Counted from the stretch's first letter, positions 41,058 through 51,219 are shown. The stretch: 64,000 nt of DNA from COMBO-56-21 sp963705355 (GCA_963705355.1 OY970070.1:1054001-1118000); one strand, 5' to 3'. Program-made: numbers and translations. Notes: a model not told the origin generated them from the sequence alone.

Positions 41058-41827
41058 AGTATCGCCAGCGTGAGCGCTATCAGGGTGCCGAGCCCGATGG
41101 ATGCGAGGTTGTTGCCAAGCTTCCCTATCTTCCCCCGCCGCTCCAACGTCGCCCCGATCACGCTGTCTATCTGGCACCCGAGGAACCCGCATAGCATGGG
41201 GATGAATAGCGTCGCCGGTCCGGAAAGAAGGGACTTATCGAAGAATGCGAAGATGATATAGGCGACGGTGGACGTGCACGCCGCAGCGACGAACGCCGCG
41301 AGCTGGCCCGTAAGCGACACGCCGCCATCCGACCCACGCTTCGTGCGTTCGAAAGTCGTTATCAGGTATACCCGAGGATCGATGATCCCTATCTCGCTCG
41401 CGGCTGTGTCAGATGCGGCGACAGCGATCGCGGATGCGAACAGATAGCTCGCGATATCCTTCGAGAACGGATTGTCAGAAGGGCTCGACCACTGCGCGAG
41501 AAAGCTGGCAAAGGCTATTACCGCAGGGACGGCACCGTTCGCCACGACGTTCCTCCATGTCCTCTCTCCCCTGGCGCCCTCCTGGAAACCCTCGGATTTC
41601 TTCCACTCGAACCTGTATTTCGTCGCTCCGAAGCTCGAAACGAGGAACACCAGCAGCAGGAGCAGCCATAGAACGTTCCCGCAAATGCCTATGACCATCC
41701 CGACCACGAACGCCGAGACGGAGCCCGAAAGGTTGAACACCCTACGGTAGTACGATGCGCAGGCCATGGCGACGCAGAATATGGTCACACTTACGACCGT
41801 GAGCGTGTCAGGAAGAGGAGGGTTCAA
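41054..41827 (-). CDS. DUF92-family membrane protein
   Basis: A 257-residue protein with about six membrane segments. NLSGSVSAFVVGMVIGICG, the FGATKYRF...GARGERTWRNVVANGAVPA stretch and SDTAASEIG are DUF92 hallmarks. Plant and cyanobacterial relatives (VTE6) are phytyl-phosphate kinases, so an isoprenyl-phosphate kinase role is possible here. The start is TTG 41827 with GGTGAT upstream, 8 bases after the stop of the giant PKD protein. Confidence 0.88.
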   Translation of the reverse strand: MNPPLPDTLTVVSVTIFCVAMACASYYRRVFNLSGSVSAFVVGMVIGICGNVLWLLLLLVFLVSSFGATKYRFEWKKSEGFQEGARGERTWRNVVANGAVPAVIAFASFLAQWSSPSDNPFSKDIASYLFASAIAVAASDTAASEIGIIDPRVYLITTFERTKRGSDGGVSLTGQLAAFVAAACTSTVAYIIFAFFDKSLLSGPATLFIPMLCGFLGCQIDSVIGATLERRGKIGKLGNNLASIGLGTLIALTLAIL

Positions 41828-41835
41828 CTAATCAC

Positions 41836-44800
41836 CTAGGTCTCGCTCGTCCTGAGCGAGCCTGGAAGGACGGGCATCCTCGAATACATGGTCTTGACGA
41901 TGTCATTCACGCCCCTGACCTTGTCAAGGTCGCCGTCCCAGTCCTTCAGGTGCTCTTCGAACCGCTCCTCGATCTCGCCAACGATCTTCTTCATCTTAGA
42001 TGCAACCTTACGAGAGGCGACTCCATGGAGGACAGCTGCGAGGTACAGGTGATTTCCCTTCTCGATCACTATGCTCTTCTCGCCGAAATCCAGCCTCCTC
42101 AGCGTGAAGGAGGTCACCTCTTTGAATGAATCCCTCACGAAGTCCTGGATTGCCACGAACATGCTGCCAAGGACCTGGTCGTCCATGCCAGGCTTCAATC
42201 TTCTCGTGGCATGCGATATGAGCCTGCCGTCCTTGTATATCACGAACGTCTCATCGACGGCAATCCTGGACTCGCGCATGAAATACCCTGCAGTCCCGAG
42301 GGCTGCGAGTATGGCAACGGTCAGAAGATAGGGCCAAATCACATCCATCAGGTGTAGCTTGATTTCGACCTCATAGTGAGGGGTCTGGGTCGGATTGCCT
42401 GCCAGATCTGTCACATTGGCATAGTACTCAACCATGCCCTCCTTGGCAGGTAGGTTGATGTTGCAGTAGAACACGCCCTTCTCGCCCGTGGAGGCAGTGA
42501 AAGTCGAGAATGCCGTCTCTCCCTGCAGTCTCGCGTGCAGCAGTATTCCGCTAGCGACCACGTTAGGATCGTCCACTCGTATGGTGACGTTGAGCTTGTC
42601 GCCTCCAAAGGCCACAGCTTTCGATGAAAGCTGGACGTGCGGGGGCAGGTCGTCAATGACGATTGTCGTGTTGTATCTCACAATGTTGCCACCATAATCC
42701 ACGACGGTCACCTTGATTGAGTGATTCCAGGTGACCCATCCGTCAGTATCAATTTTGTACATCTCGCCGAAGGCCTGATCGCCGAAGCCATCGATGTTGT
42801 ACAGCGCATAGTAAACCTGAGTCGAGCCTGGGACAATCGAGAACAACACTGACGTCCCACTGCGGACCACTGCATTGGGTTTCGGATTGATGAGCGCTAT
42901 AGTAGGCGGCTTGTCCCATATGACTCCTGAGAATCTGAAGGAGTGACCGTCATCGTCCTTGACCGTCACGTTGATAATGTAGTCCGCGCCGGGAACATAG
43001 ACATGCGTCACAGGCGAGTTAGGATTCCCTGGAATCGTCTGAACGACGCCGTCACCGAACTCCAAAACTGCCTGAGTGAAATCCGGAAACCTCGCGAGCA
43101 CAATGATGAGGTCGAACATAATCACGTTGGTGTCCTGGGGGTTTCTGGTGACTCTCATCAGCGAGTCGAAGCTGCCAACGAAAGCCTTGTCCCTGATCTC
43201 GACAAACAGACTCTGGATGGTGACAGAACCGTCGCCATCAGTGACTCGGACCTTCGCCGTGTAGTTTCCGACTTGGGTGTAAATGTGCTCGGTCGAGTTC
43301 ACTGTCGTAGCAAGATCCGCCTGGAACGATGCTCCAGGAGCATCGAAATCCCATTCATATTCAACAGCGGGATCGAAGCCCGTGCCGTCGGCAATGAATG
43401 TCACATTGTAGAACTCTTCGTAATAGCCGTTCCATCCTTCGACTGGGACAGTGGTCAGCGAAACGAATGGAGGTATCTCCCTTACATGGAAGGAGATGTT
43501 GCAGATGCTGACGTTGCCGTCGGCCTCCATCACCAGAAGGCTCATTGAGTAGTCTCCATCATCCAGGTCTGAGAACTGATGGGAAGCCATCTGAGAATCG
43601 TCGAAGTCGAAGAATCTTGCGCTGTTGTCGGGGTAGGTCAAGGTCCAGTTCCAGACCACGATTCCGTCGAATGAAAGGGTGCGACTGATGAATGTGAAAG
43701 GCACGCCCTCCTGTGGGTCTGGCGTGGACAAGGTGAAGTTCGCAGTGGGACCGACGTCGAAGATCGCGATGTCCCAAGTTGAGACGTTTACCTGGCTGTC
43801 TGCATCGGTCACCCTGACGGCCACCCGGTAGACCTCGGAATACGCATAGGCCGAGAACACATGTGTCGTCGAGTTGCTGTTAGGGACGTATGGGTCCGGG
43901 ATGAAGATGCCGGTCACGTACGAGAAGTCCCACTCGTAGCTCACAATCGGGTCGACCGGGCCGCCATGCCACTCATCTACCAGGACTTCGAAGGCGACAG
44001 TCTCACCTTCATCGGCCGAGATGGGCGCCACGATTCTCAGCTCGGGAGGCATCGACCTGACCTCTAGAACAGCAGACTTGTTCATCACAGTTCCGTCCAG
44101 GTCTGTGACCTCGAGCGTGATGGTGTGATTGCCGTCCTCTGGCTCGACGCTCAACGTATGGCCAGTGCCTACAGGTGCCCCGTCGATCTTCCACACTGTA
44201 GACAAGAAGCCATCAAATGAGTAGGTCTGGTCGGTGAAGTTCACTAGTTGACCCTCGCGCGGACTCAGGGGAGTCCAGGAAAATGCAACATGCGGGTAAG
44301 CATCGTACACGTTGACCCAGGTCTGGTCGGTCGACGTTTTGTTCGCAGGATCCTTGACCGTCACGGTTATCGTGTAGTTGCCAGAGGCCGTGTAGTTGTG
44401 AACAGGTCTTTGATACGTGCCCATTAGCAGACTTCCATCTCCGAAGTCCCAAGTGTAGTTCATGTAAGGCAGCTCCGAGGTGCCCGTGACCACGGTTGCG
44501 TTGAGCTGCAGGAGATCTCCTTCTCTAGCCTCGTACGGACCTCCCACATGCACTACAGGCTGGAAGTCGATCATCTCCCACACGGAGACAGTATGCGAGC
44601 CAACTTCGTTGACAAGCAAATCCCCTCTGTGATCTTGCGTTCCATCGCCTATCGCGGCATAGTTTGGCCCAGCGCCGGTCACGAAGACCATCGAGGGAGT
44701 TGATGGTAGCCCGCCCGCATCTTGCCTGTACAGAAACAGAAGATCTTCGGAGTTGAACACGGCGACGACGTCCGCGCGGCCCCTGTCAGTTGCGTCAAGT

Positions 44801-46881
44801 ACTGATACGAACTTGGGCACTTCTGGGAGAATGAGTTTCGCATACGGACTCATCGCAGCGAACATAGTCTGATTGAAGAGGTACAATGTAGGATCGGAGG
44901 TCCGCATCGCGATGATGTCGGCCTTGTCGTCGCCAGTCACATCCCCGCTCCATATCTTCGCGAAATCCGGTCCTGTGCTATATGAGAGGTTCAATCTCGG
45001 AGACTGTGCGCCAAAGGGTATCGAGGGATCCTGGAACAGGATTGTAATCTTCCTAATCGACCTCGTAAATGCAATGTCTTCTAGACCATCTGAGTTGAAA
45101 TCACCAACCGCAACCGACCATATGCCCGAACCAGGAGTTGCCACATATTCATAGGGGGCGGCGAAGGGCTGACTGCTGCCATTGTTGAAGAAAATGTCCA
45201 GCTTACCGTCGTCAGTGGCTGCCAGGATGTCGATCAGGCTGTCGCCATTGAAGTCGCCTGTGGCGACATCGATGACATTGCCGCCGCAGGTGAGCTGGAG
45301 TGTGCTTCCGGGGAAAACTTGCGCACCGAAGGCGATCGTCAGGTTGCGTCCCGAAGACATCGATGTGAGGACATCCGAGAAACCATCGCCGTTGAAATCT
45401 GTCACGATGATCTCAGAGGGCACATAGCCGAGCGAGACCGTGCCGATGTTGCCCGCAAACGAGAACCTGTAATCGAAGGAGCTGTTCGCAGGATTCAATG
45501 ATACCAGATCAGCGACATCATCGCCATTCAAGTCCCCCGTCGCTATCATCGAAGCGTAGGTTGATCTGTTGGTCCATGCGGTTGCGTTAGCGTTCGAGAA
45601 ACTGGGCGCTCGGGCAGGATAGATGGCGATAGCATCGCCGGACCAATCGCCACGGGCGCTGGCAATGGAAATATCCGGCTGCGAGTCGCCATTGAGGTCT
45701 CCTATCAACGCTGACCTTGGAATGGCCCCTGTTGGAAACTCGAAATCCGGTGAATCCACCCAGATGGGATTCGTGCTTCTCTGATAGAATCCAAGCGTGA
45801 CATTGTCTCTAGCCGAAAGGATCAGAAGATCGTCCTCGCCATCTCTGTTCATGTCCCCAGTATTTACGCAACTAGGAACGACACTCAGCGAGAGGTTCAG
45901 ATTTCCGTTAGGAGGGAGATACTGACTTGCATCCTGGAAGTAGAGATGAACAGCAGACGGATTCTCAGTCACGACAGCAAGATCCTGCCAGTTAAACCAG
46001 TGGAGTCTGCCTATCGCCAATCCAATCACGTTTCCGGTGACGTTCAGAATCTGATGCGGAAAGTAGTGAACGATGTCGAACGGCTGATGATAGATCATGA
46101 CGCTAGAATCATAGTAGTTTCCGACTGCCAACTCCTCGATGCCGTCGTTGTCGACATCCCCTGCTGCAATCGAATTGGTCCCATATCCTGCCAAGAGAAC
46201 TCGGAACAAGCCCCAGCTGGAAAAGTCAGGACCAAAGAATACTTCAATTTCACCGGGATCTGAAATCGGATTTTGACCAGCGCATGCAACTGCAATATCC
46301 GGATAGTTGTCCGATGAGAAATTGCCGACGACAAGGCCAACTGCATTGGAATAAGTTCCTGTGTCAGGCCAGGCATCATAGGTCGTCTCGGTTGTGAGAT
46401 TGTATATGATGAGTCTGGTCCCCGAAGTCAGAACGTTCCTTTCGAGCGAGACAATCTGATGTCCGCCCGATGCGAAGACACCGATTGGAGCAATCGCGAA
46501 GGGGTTGTTCACTGTTGTCAAGTTGAAGGACGGATACGTTTGGAAAGTTCCGTCTAACTGCCTGTAGAATATCGATATCCTCTTAGCCTCGTAGACCGCG
46601 ACCATCAGGTCAGTCAGCCCGTCTCCGTTCAGGTCCGACAGCTTGGCGTCGACCGAACCTCCAGGGAGCATCAGCGCCCGCGAGACCATCGGATATTCGC
46701 GCACGGATCCAGAAGTGTTCAAGGGTTGAGGAAAGACAAGGGACTCGATCGAAGGAGGCGCCGCTTCTGCATGAAGGCCATCTGGAGCCGGTCCGGTGGA
46801 ATGAGCCCTCGGAGGCATCAGGGGTATCACGAGTAGGGCGACAATCACAAAGACTGTGGTAGCAGTTGTCAAACGACGCAA
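41836..46881 (-). CDS. Giant FG-GAP/PKD surface protein with cytoplasmic roadblock-like tail
   Basis: About 1,681 residues from TTG 46881, which lies about 35 bases after a TTATAAAAG box; a frame from TTG 46974 would add 31 residues. A signal peptide (TVFVIVALLVIPLMPP) leads to about twelve FG-GAP/VCBS-like repeats with Ca-binding loops such as DLNGDGLTD, DVDNDGIEE, DFNGDGFSD (roughly residues 60-740). Six PKD-like domains follow (WDFGDGS, YEWDF), then Ig-like domains. A single membrane helix (WPYLLTVAILAALGTAGYFM) precedes about 135 cytoplasmic residues (FVIYKDGRLISHATRRLKPG...) that look like a longin/roadblock sensor domain. It is likely a calcium-stabilised surface receptor. Confidence 0.88.
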   Translation of the reverse strand: MRRLTTATTVFVIVALLVIPLMPPRAHSTGPAPDGLHAEAAPPSIESLVFPQPLNTSGSVREYPMVSRALMLPGGSVDAKLSDLNGDGLTDLMVAVYEAKRISIFYRQLDGTFQTYPSFNLTTVNNPFAIAPIGVFASGGHQIVSLERNVLTSGTRLIIYNLTTETTYDAWPDTGTYSNAVGLVVGNFSSDNYPDIAVACAGQNPISDPGEIEVFFGPDFSSWGLFRVLLAGYGTNSIAAGDVDNDGIEELAVGNYYDSSVMIYHQPFDIVHYFPHQILNVTGNVIGLAIGRLHWFNWQDLAVVTENPSAVHLYFQDASQYLPPNGNLNLSLSVVPSCVNTGDMNRDGEDDLLILSARDNVTLGFYQRSTNPIWVDSPDFEFPTGAIPRSALIGDLNGDSQPDISIASARGDWSGDAIAIYPARAPSFSNANATAWTNRSTYASMIATGDLNGDDVADLVSLNPANSSFDYRFSFAGNIGTVSLGYVPSEIIVTDFNGDGFSDVLTSMSSGRNLTIAFGAQVFPGSTLQLTCGGNVIDVATGDFNGDSLIDILAATDDGKLDIFFNNGSSQPFAAPYEYVATPGSGIWSVAVGDFNSDGLEDIAFTRSIRKITILFQDPSIPFGAQSPRLNLSYSTGPDFAKIWSGDVTGDDKADIIAMRTSDPTLYLFNQTMFAAMSPYAKLILPEVPKFVSVLDATDRGRADVVAVFNSEDLLFLYRQDAGGLPSTPSMVFVTGAGPNYAAIGDGTQDHRGDLLVNEVGSHTVSVWEMIDFQPVVHVGGPYEAREGDLLQLNATVVTGTSELPYMNYTWDFGDGSLLMGTYQRPVHNYTASGNYTITVTVKDPANKTSTDQTWVNVYDAYPHVAFSWTPLSPREGQLVNFTDQTYSFDGFLSTVWKIDGAPVGTGHTLSVEPEDGNHTITLEVTDLDGTVMNKSAVLEVRSMPPELRIVAPISADEGETVAFEVLVDEWHGGPVDPIVSYEWDFSYVTGIFIPDPYVPNSNSTTHVFSAYAYSEVYRVAVRVTDADSQVNVSTWDIAIFDVGPTANFTLSTPDPQEGVPFTFISRTLSFDGIVVWNWTLTYPDNSARFFDFDDSQMASHQFSDLDDGDYSMSLLVMEADGNVSICNISFHVREIPPFVSLTTVPVEGWNGYYEEFYNVTFIADGTGFDPAVEYEWDFDAPGASFQADLATTVNSTEHIYTQVGNYTAKVRVTDGDGSVTIQSLFVEIRDKAFVGSFDSLMRVTRNPQDTNVIMFDLIIVLARFPDFTQAVLEFGDGVVQTIPGNPNSPVTHVYVPGADYIINVTVKDDDGHSFRFSGVIWDKPPTIALINPKPNAVVRSGTSVLFSIVPGSTQVYYALYNIDGFGDQAFGEMYKIDTDGWVTWNHSIKVTVVDYGGNIVRYNTTIVIDDLPPHVQLSSKAVAFGGDKLNVTIRVDDPNVVASGILLHARLQGETAFSTFTASTGEKGVFYCNINLPAKEGMVEYYANVTDLAGNPTQTPHYEVEIKLHLMDVIWPYLLTVAILAALGTAGYFMRESRIAVDETFVIYKDGRLISHATRRLKPGMDDQVLGSMFVAIQDFVRDSFKEVTSFTLRRLDFGEKSIVIEKGNHLYLAAVLHGVASRKVASKMKKIVGEIEERFEEHLKDWDGDLDKVRGVNDIVKTMYSRMPVLPGSLRTSET

Positions 46882-47008
46882 ACTGGTCCCATCCAGTGGA
46901 CTGACAGTAGTCTTGCTTTTATAAGATGCTTTCGGGAAGAAACCGCCCACCAGTTTCCTCCTGGTTCTGTCCAACAGTTAAATATCGAAAGAGGTCTAAC
47001 CAGGCTCG

Positions 47009-48196
47009 ATGGCGGCTGCGCTGAGAATCGGCAGGGTGCTCGGGATACCCATCTATCTTCACCTGACTTTCCTCGTGATACTACCGCTTTTCGTCTACCT
47101 CTTCTCCGCTCCTGGAGGTTCGTCGGATCAAGGGAGACTCTTCGGCATGGATATGAATTTCAAAGGTCTCGATGCTTCGCTTTGGGTCAAGTACGCGTTC
47201 GGGACCGCCGCGACGGTCATCTTCTTCATCACGATCCTCATCCACGAGCTCGCACATTCGTATCTTGCGCAGAAGTACGGCGTCAGGATCAAGGGCATCA
47301 CCCTGATGATCTTCGGCGGCGTCTCTCAGATGGAGGAGATTCCGAGGCAGCCCCGCCAGGAATGGCGGATGGCATTCGCAGGACCGCTTGCGAGCCTCTT
47401 GATAGGGATCGGTACTCTGGGCGCCATGCTTCTCCTGAAATCCTTCGGACCGGGTTCGGTTCTGCTCGACGGTACAACAATTCTTCTGGGGCTAATGGGC
47501 GTCTACAATGTCCTTCTGGCCGGATTCAATCTGTTGCCCGCGTTCCCTATGGACGGCGGACGGCTGCTCAGAGCATTCTACGCGGCGAGAATGCCGTACG
47601 TAGAGGCGACGAGGAAGGCCGCTAGGATAGGTCGGTACTTCGCCATCGGCCTAGCCGTCTTCGGTATCTTCTACAACTTCCTCCTGATTCTCATCGCACT
47701 CTTCGTCTACATCGGCGCGACCGAGGAAGAGCAGGCGACGGCGATCTCGGAGAGCCTGCAGGGTGTCCAGGTGAGACAGCTTATGTCGACTACGGTCCAG
47801 GTGGTTCATCCTGACATGTCCGTCCAGCAGCTTCACGACCTCATGTTGACGACGAGGTACATGGGCTTCCCCGTCGTGGATGGGATCCTCGTCGGAATAG
47901 TCACTCTGTCCGACACACATAAGGTACCGCGAGACAGAGTGCCCTTTGCCAGGGTCAGGGACATAATGACGAAAGAAGTTGTGACCGTCCCGCCAGATAT
48001 GGAGGCCGCAAAGGCTCTGGCTGTTTTGTCCCAGCGGAGGATAGGCCGACTCGTGGTGACGGAAGGCGCCAACATAGTTGGCATCGTGACCAAGAAGGAC
48101 TTCCTGAGGGCGGTCGACGTGATATCGGCCCGTAGCCGCGCCACGAGATGGGGGGAGCAGTTCCCGCCACAGACTCCTCCAGCCCCTCCGATGTGA
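47009..48196 (+). CDS. Site-2 protease (M50) with CBS pair
   Basis: A 395-residue intramembrane metalloprotease. HELAH (79-83) sits in a membrane helix and FPMDGGRLLRA provides the third zinc ligand. About six membrane segments precede two CBS domains (residues about 255-380), which bind adenosine nucleotides and may regulate cleavage. Such proteases release membrane-bound regulators. The TTAAATAT box about 27 bases before the ATG fits a leaderless transcript. It is divergent from the giant receptor gene with a spacer of 127 bases. Confidence 0.93.
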   Translation: MAAALRIGRVLGIPIYLHLTFLVILPLFVYLFSAPGGSSDQGRLFGMDMNFKGLDASLWVKYAFGTAATVIFFITILIHELAHSYLAQKYGVRIKGITLMIFGGVSQMEEIPRQPRQEWRMAFAGPLASLLIGIGTLGAMLLLKSFGPGSVLLDGTTILLGLMGVYNVLLAGFNLLPAFPMDGGRLLRAFYAARMPYVEATRKAARIGRYFAIGLAVFGIFYNFLLILIALFVYIGATEEEQATAISESLQGVQVRQLMSTTVQVVHPDMSVQQLHDLMLTTRYMGFPVVDGILVGIVTLSDTHKVPRDRVPFARVRDIMTKEVVTVPPDMEAAKALAVLSQRRIGRLVVTEGANIVGIVTKKDFLRAVDVISARSRATRWGEQFPPQTPPAPPM

Positions 48197-48200
48197 CCGT

Positions 48201-49310
48201 CTAGCCCAGCAGCTCCTTCCTCTTGAACAGAATGATGCTAAGGGCTATCGCCACGACCGCATAGATCATGATCACGACGAAAGAGGTCAACTCGTCAGGA
48301 TAGTATTGGTGAATCGTTATTCCGAAATCGGAGTTCACCGAATCCTTCGGGTAGGGGTCGTACATTGAGTAGGACATGACGCCCGCGGAGAACGTCAGCG
48401 AAGCTGAAAGCTTCACGGCCGAGAACATTGAAACACTGTCGACTATCGGCAGGATCATCACGAACAAGAAGAACGTGAGGACCAGCGCGCCAGTGGACCC
48501 CTTCATTATCGAGCTTATCAGGTAGGCTATCGCAGTGACGGCGACCAGATACTCCAGCGCGAACCCGAAGGATAGGCCAAAGTCGTCATCGGCACCTCCG
48601 AGAGTGAGAATCGAGAGCACCGCGACTCCAAGATAGAACAGACCTACCACAACGATGCCCGCGGTCATACTGGCAGCGTATTTGCCGAACCACAACGTGG
48701 ACCTCTTCAATGGGTTCGGGAACATGAGGTAGCCGGTCCTGTTCTGGTACTCTCCCACAATGGAGTCGGCCGCGAAGAACGTCGCGCAGATGACCACCAA
48801 GATGTTCACGAAGCTGATGAATCGCGTATCGAAATCCTGCACGGGCGTGTGCCACTTGTAGCTGGCGGTTACGATCTTCCCGGAAACATCCTGGGTGAAG
48901 AGGATCGTGTTCGCCGACAACGGGACGCCCATGATGGATGATGAATGCGAATAGACCCAGTTGGCGCCGTTGTTCGACGGATATGCAGTGCCGTTCACGA
49001 ACAGTTCGAGGGTCTCCGTGTCGATGGTGTTGCTGTTCAGCGAACCGTAACCATATATCGTTATCCCCGTCCCCGGCAGCGTCGCATCAAGAGGATGCAC
49101 TGTGACGACCGAATTGGTCTCGGTTCCGCGATAAGGGGAACCTGCCACCGGAGGCAAAACGTATATCAGGGCGAGGATCGCGATGACTATAGCAATCGAC
49201 GCAAGGAGCCTTCTCGAGCGCAGGTACCGGAGCAGCTCGTACCTCCAGACCACCTGCAGTTGCGGGATATCCCCCGGGATCTGCCTGAGCTGATGCGGTT
49301 GTTCCGTCAT
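48201..49310 (-). CDS. ABC-2-type exporter permease
   Basis: A 369-residue permease with about six membrane segments. One lies near the N-terminus (RRLLASIAIVIAILALIYVLP), then comes a long extracytoplasmic loop, and five follow in the C-terminal half. VWRYELLRYLRSRR at the start is the usual cytoplasmic helix. It is coupled to the ATPase gene upstream: GAGGTGA of that gene's end provides the ribosome site for ATG 49310. Cargo unknown. Confidence 0.88.
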   Translation of the reverse strand: MTEQPHQLRQIPGDIPQLQVVWRYELLRYLRSRRLLASIAIVIAILALIYVLPPVAGSPYRGTETNSVVTVHPLDATLPGTGITIYGYGSLNSNTIDTETLELFVNGTAYPSNNGANWVYSHSSSIMGVPLSANTILFTQDVSGKIVTASYKWHTPVQDFDTRFISFVNILVVICATFFAADSIVGEYQNRTGYLMFPNPLKRSTLWFGKYAASMTAGIVVVGLFYLGVAVLSILTLGGADDDFGLSFGFALEYLVAVTAIAYLISSIMKGSTGALVLTFFLFVMILPIVDSVSMFSAVKLSASLTFSAGVMSYSMYDPYPKDSVNSDFGITIHQYYPDELTSFVVIMIYAVVAIALSIILFKRKELLG

Positions 49311-49315
49311 TGAGG

Positions 49316-50242
49316 TCACCTCGACTCCTTTATGAGATCCATGTACATCATCTCCAGGGGCAATCCCACCGGGCTGAACCCCGTGACGGATGTTCCCGTG
49401 GCTTGGATTGATCGGAGCAGGTCCGCCCTGTCTTCGACAGCGCCCTCGAACGTGAGAACGAACGTGCTGCCGTTGACCCGCTCGACCGCTCTGATGTTCC
49501 TGAGCGCCCTAATCTTGTTCAGAAGGGCGTCGTCCTCCTCGCGAGCCGTTGTGACCTCGATCTTGACGACCTTCGTGAGGTTCTTGAGCTTGTCCATCGT
49601 GTCGTATACCAGCAGTTTCCCTTTGTCTATCAGCGCCGCGCGATCACAGGTCTCCTGGACTTCGAGCAGGAGGTGGGAACTCATGAAAATAGTGTAGTGC
49701 TTCCTCTTCAGGCCCCTGATTATCTCTCGGACTTCGACCATCCCTCTCGGGTCGAGTCCGCTTGTGGGCTCGTCCAGTATTAGGATCTCGGGCTCATGGA
49801 GCAATGCCTGGGCAATCGCCAGCCTCTGCTTCATGCCCTTAGAGAACTTGCCAATGCGAGTGGTCTTCCACTCGTCCAGCTTGACTTCGTGAAGCACTTC
49901 CGCGCTACGTGCCTTGATGTCGGTCGAATGCATGCCCCTGACGTTTCCCAGATATGAGAGCGTCTCGAGCGGAGTCAGATACGGGTAGAATTCAGGAGTC
50001 TCGACAACCGCCCCAACAATGCTGAGGGCCTGCTTTGGATCCGTCAGAACGTCCACGCCATGAAGGTATGCGCGGCCACTGGTGGCGGATATCAGATTTG
50101 TGAGTATCTTTATCGTCGTGGTCTTTCCCGCGCCGTTGGGCCCGAGGAAGCCAACAGTCTCAGCCTCGGGCACTTTCAGGGTTAGGTCGTCCACGGCCCT
50201 TATTGGCCCGAAGGTCTTCGTGAGATTCTGAATCTCAATCAT
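49316..50242 (-). CDS. ABC transporter ATP-binding protein
   Basis: A 308-residue ATPase from ATG 50242. Walker A GPNGAGKTT, the signature KFSKGMKQRLA (a variant of LSGGQ) and Walker B LILDEPTSGLDP are intact. The C-terminal extension (about 230-308) is typical of drug/lipid-exporter subunits such as DrrA. A CTTAAATATACC promoter lies about 50 bases upstream. It pairs with the permease that follows. Confidence 0.93.
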   Translation of the reverse strand: MIEIQNLTKTFGPIRAVDDLTLKVPEAETVGFLGPNGAGKTTTIKILTNLISATSGRAYLHGVDVLTDPKQALSIVGAVVETPEFYPYLTPLETLSYLGNVRGMHSTDIKARSAEVLHEVKLDEWKTTRIGKFSKGMKQRLAIAQALLHEPEILILDEPTSGLDPRGMVEVREIIRGLKRKHYTIFMSSHLLLEVQETCDRAALIDKGKLLVYDTMDKLKNLTKVVKIEVTTAREEDDALLNKIRALRNIRAVERVNGSTFVLTFEGAVEDRADLLRSIQATGTSVTGFSPVGLPLEMMYMDLIKESR

Positions 50243-50338
50243 GTTCTCGCTCTCTCTGTTTACACGTCGTCCAGAGCGAACCGTCAAGGTATATTTAAGT
50301 GGAACCATGGAACGCCGTAAAAGAATGAGCGCCGAAAT

Positions 50339-50614
50339 CTACTTGCCCAAGGCCTCGTAGAGCTCCCTCGCGAGCTTCTCCGCCTCGTCCCTCTCCTTGA
50401 CGGGGTGCATCAGTAGCCGTCCGCGAGGGTATATGGTGATTTCGGACCCTTTCCTGACAACAAGCATGACCTTCGGGTTCGACAGGATCTCATACCCCTT
50501 CTCCTCGAGCACGCGCTCGCACTCATCCAGGTCGAGAGAGACCTTCCTCTTTGGGATGGCCTCATAAGCGTCGTACTTGCACGGCTTCACCGCGAGGAAC
50601 TCCAAGATGCTCAC
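50339..50614 (-). CDS. Conserved-looking 91-residue protein coupled to UPF0200 gene
   Basis: A small alpha/beta protein without membrane segments. Two strands (VMLVVRKGSEITIYPRGRL) lead to a helix rich in Glu and Lys (ERDEAEKLARELYEAL). This resembles half a TBP-like or KH-like fold, but I cannot name a family. GTG 50614 overlaps the stop of the UPF0200 gene (GTGA), so the two are translated together and may act together. Confidence 0.65.
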   Translation of the reverse strand: MSILEFLAVKPCKYDAYEAIPKRKVSLDLDECERVLEEKGYEILSNPKVMLVVRKGSEITIYPRGRLLMHPVKERDEAEKLARELYEALGK

Positions 50615-51153
50615 TTCTTCCCGAGGATGCTGTCGAGCAACGAGTCGACGTTCTTCTTGAGGTCTTTCAGCGAGGACTCGTTCACAATCATGTAGTCGGC
50701 CAATGCGATCGCCTCTCCGAGGCCCCAGTCGAGCTCCCTCCTGTCCCTAAGATCGAACCCGGCGCGGGTCATCGGTAAGTCGCCTCGTCCTCTGGACAGC
50801 TGTCGCTCGAACCTCGTCTTCGCACAGGCATGAATGGCGATGACCCTGAGGTCGTCTCCGAAGGCGTGCCTGAAGGCGCGGATCTCATCAGGCCCGCGTG
50901 TGCCATCAATTATGACCAGATCTCCTCCGACGAAAGGGATTGTCCGCTTCGCCCAGATATCCATCCCATATCTCTTCCGCTCCTCGTTAGCCAGGGTGCC
51001 GACACTGGAATCAGAGGGGTCGAGCCCGAACTCCCTCGCCTTCGCGCGGACGATATCGCCCATTCGAATGATCTTGGCGCCGCGGGACTCACTGCACTTC
51101 AGGAACTCCTCCTTGCCGGAGCCGGGCATGCCGGTCGTCACGAGAATCTTCAT
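50611..51153 (-). CDS. UPF0200-family P-loop nucleotide kinase-like protein
   Basis: A 180-residue protein. MKILVTTGMPGSGKEEF has the Walker A loop, DIVRAKAREFGLDPSD is the nucleotide-monophosphate-binding part, and VIIDGTRGPDEIRAFR holds the DGxR motif typical of UPF0200 (a dephospho-CoA-kinase-like archaeal group). The true substrate is not known to me. The ATG at 51153 matches the family start; GTG 51168 is also open. Confidence 0.85.
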   Translation of the reverse strand: MKILVTTGMPGSGKEEFLKCSESRGAKIIRMGDIVRAKAREFGLDPSDSSVGTLANEERKRYGMDIWAKRTIPFVGGDLVIIDGTRGPDEIRAFRHAFGDDLRVIAIHACAKTRFERQLSRGRGDLPMTRAGFDLRDRRELDWGLGEAIALADYMIVNESSLKDLKKNVDSLLDSILGKK

Positions 51154-51219
51154 GATGCAGCCGCTCACGCTTACACGTTTGGTCTTAAAAAAACCTTCGG
51201 AGCCAGAGAATTCAAGCTA

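Noticed and set aside
41836..46881. FG-GAP repeats as tandem DNA repeats or a CRISPR-like array
   Set aside because: The repetition is at protein level with diverged codons; no identical DNA units with regular spacers exist here or elsewhere in the window.
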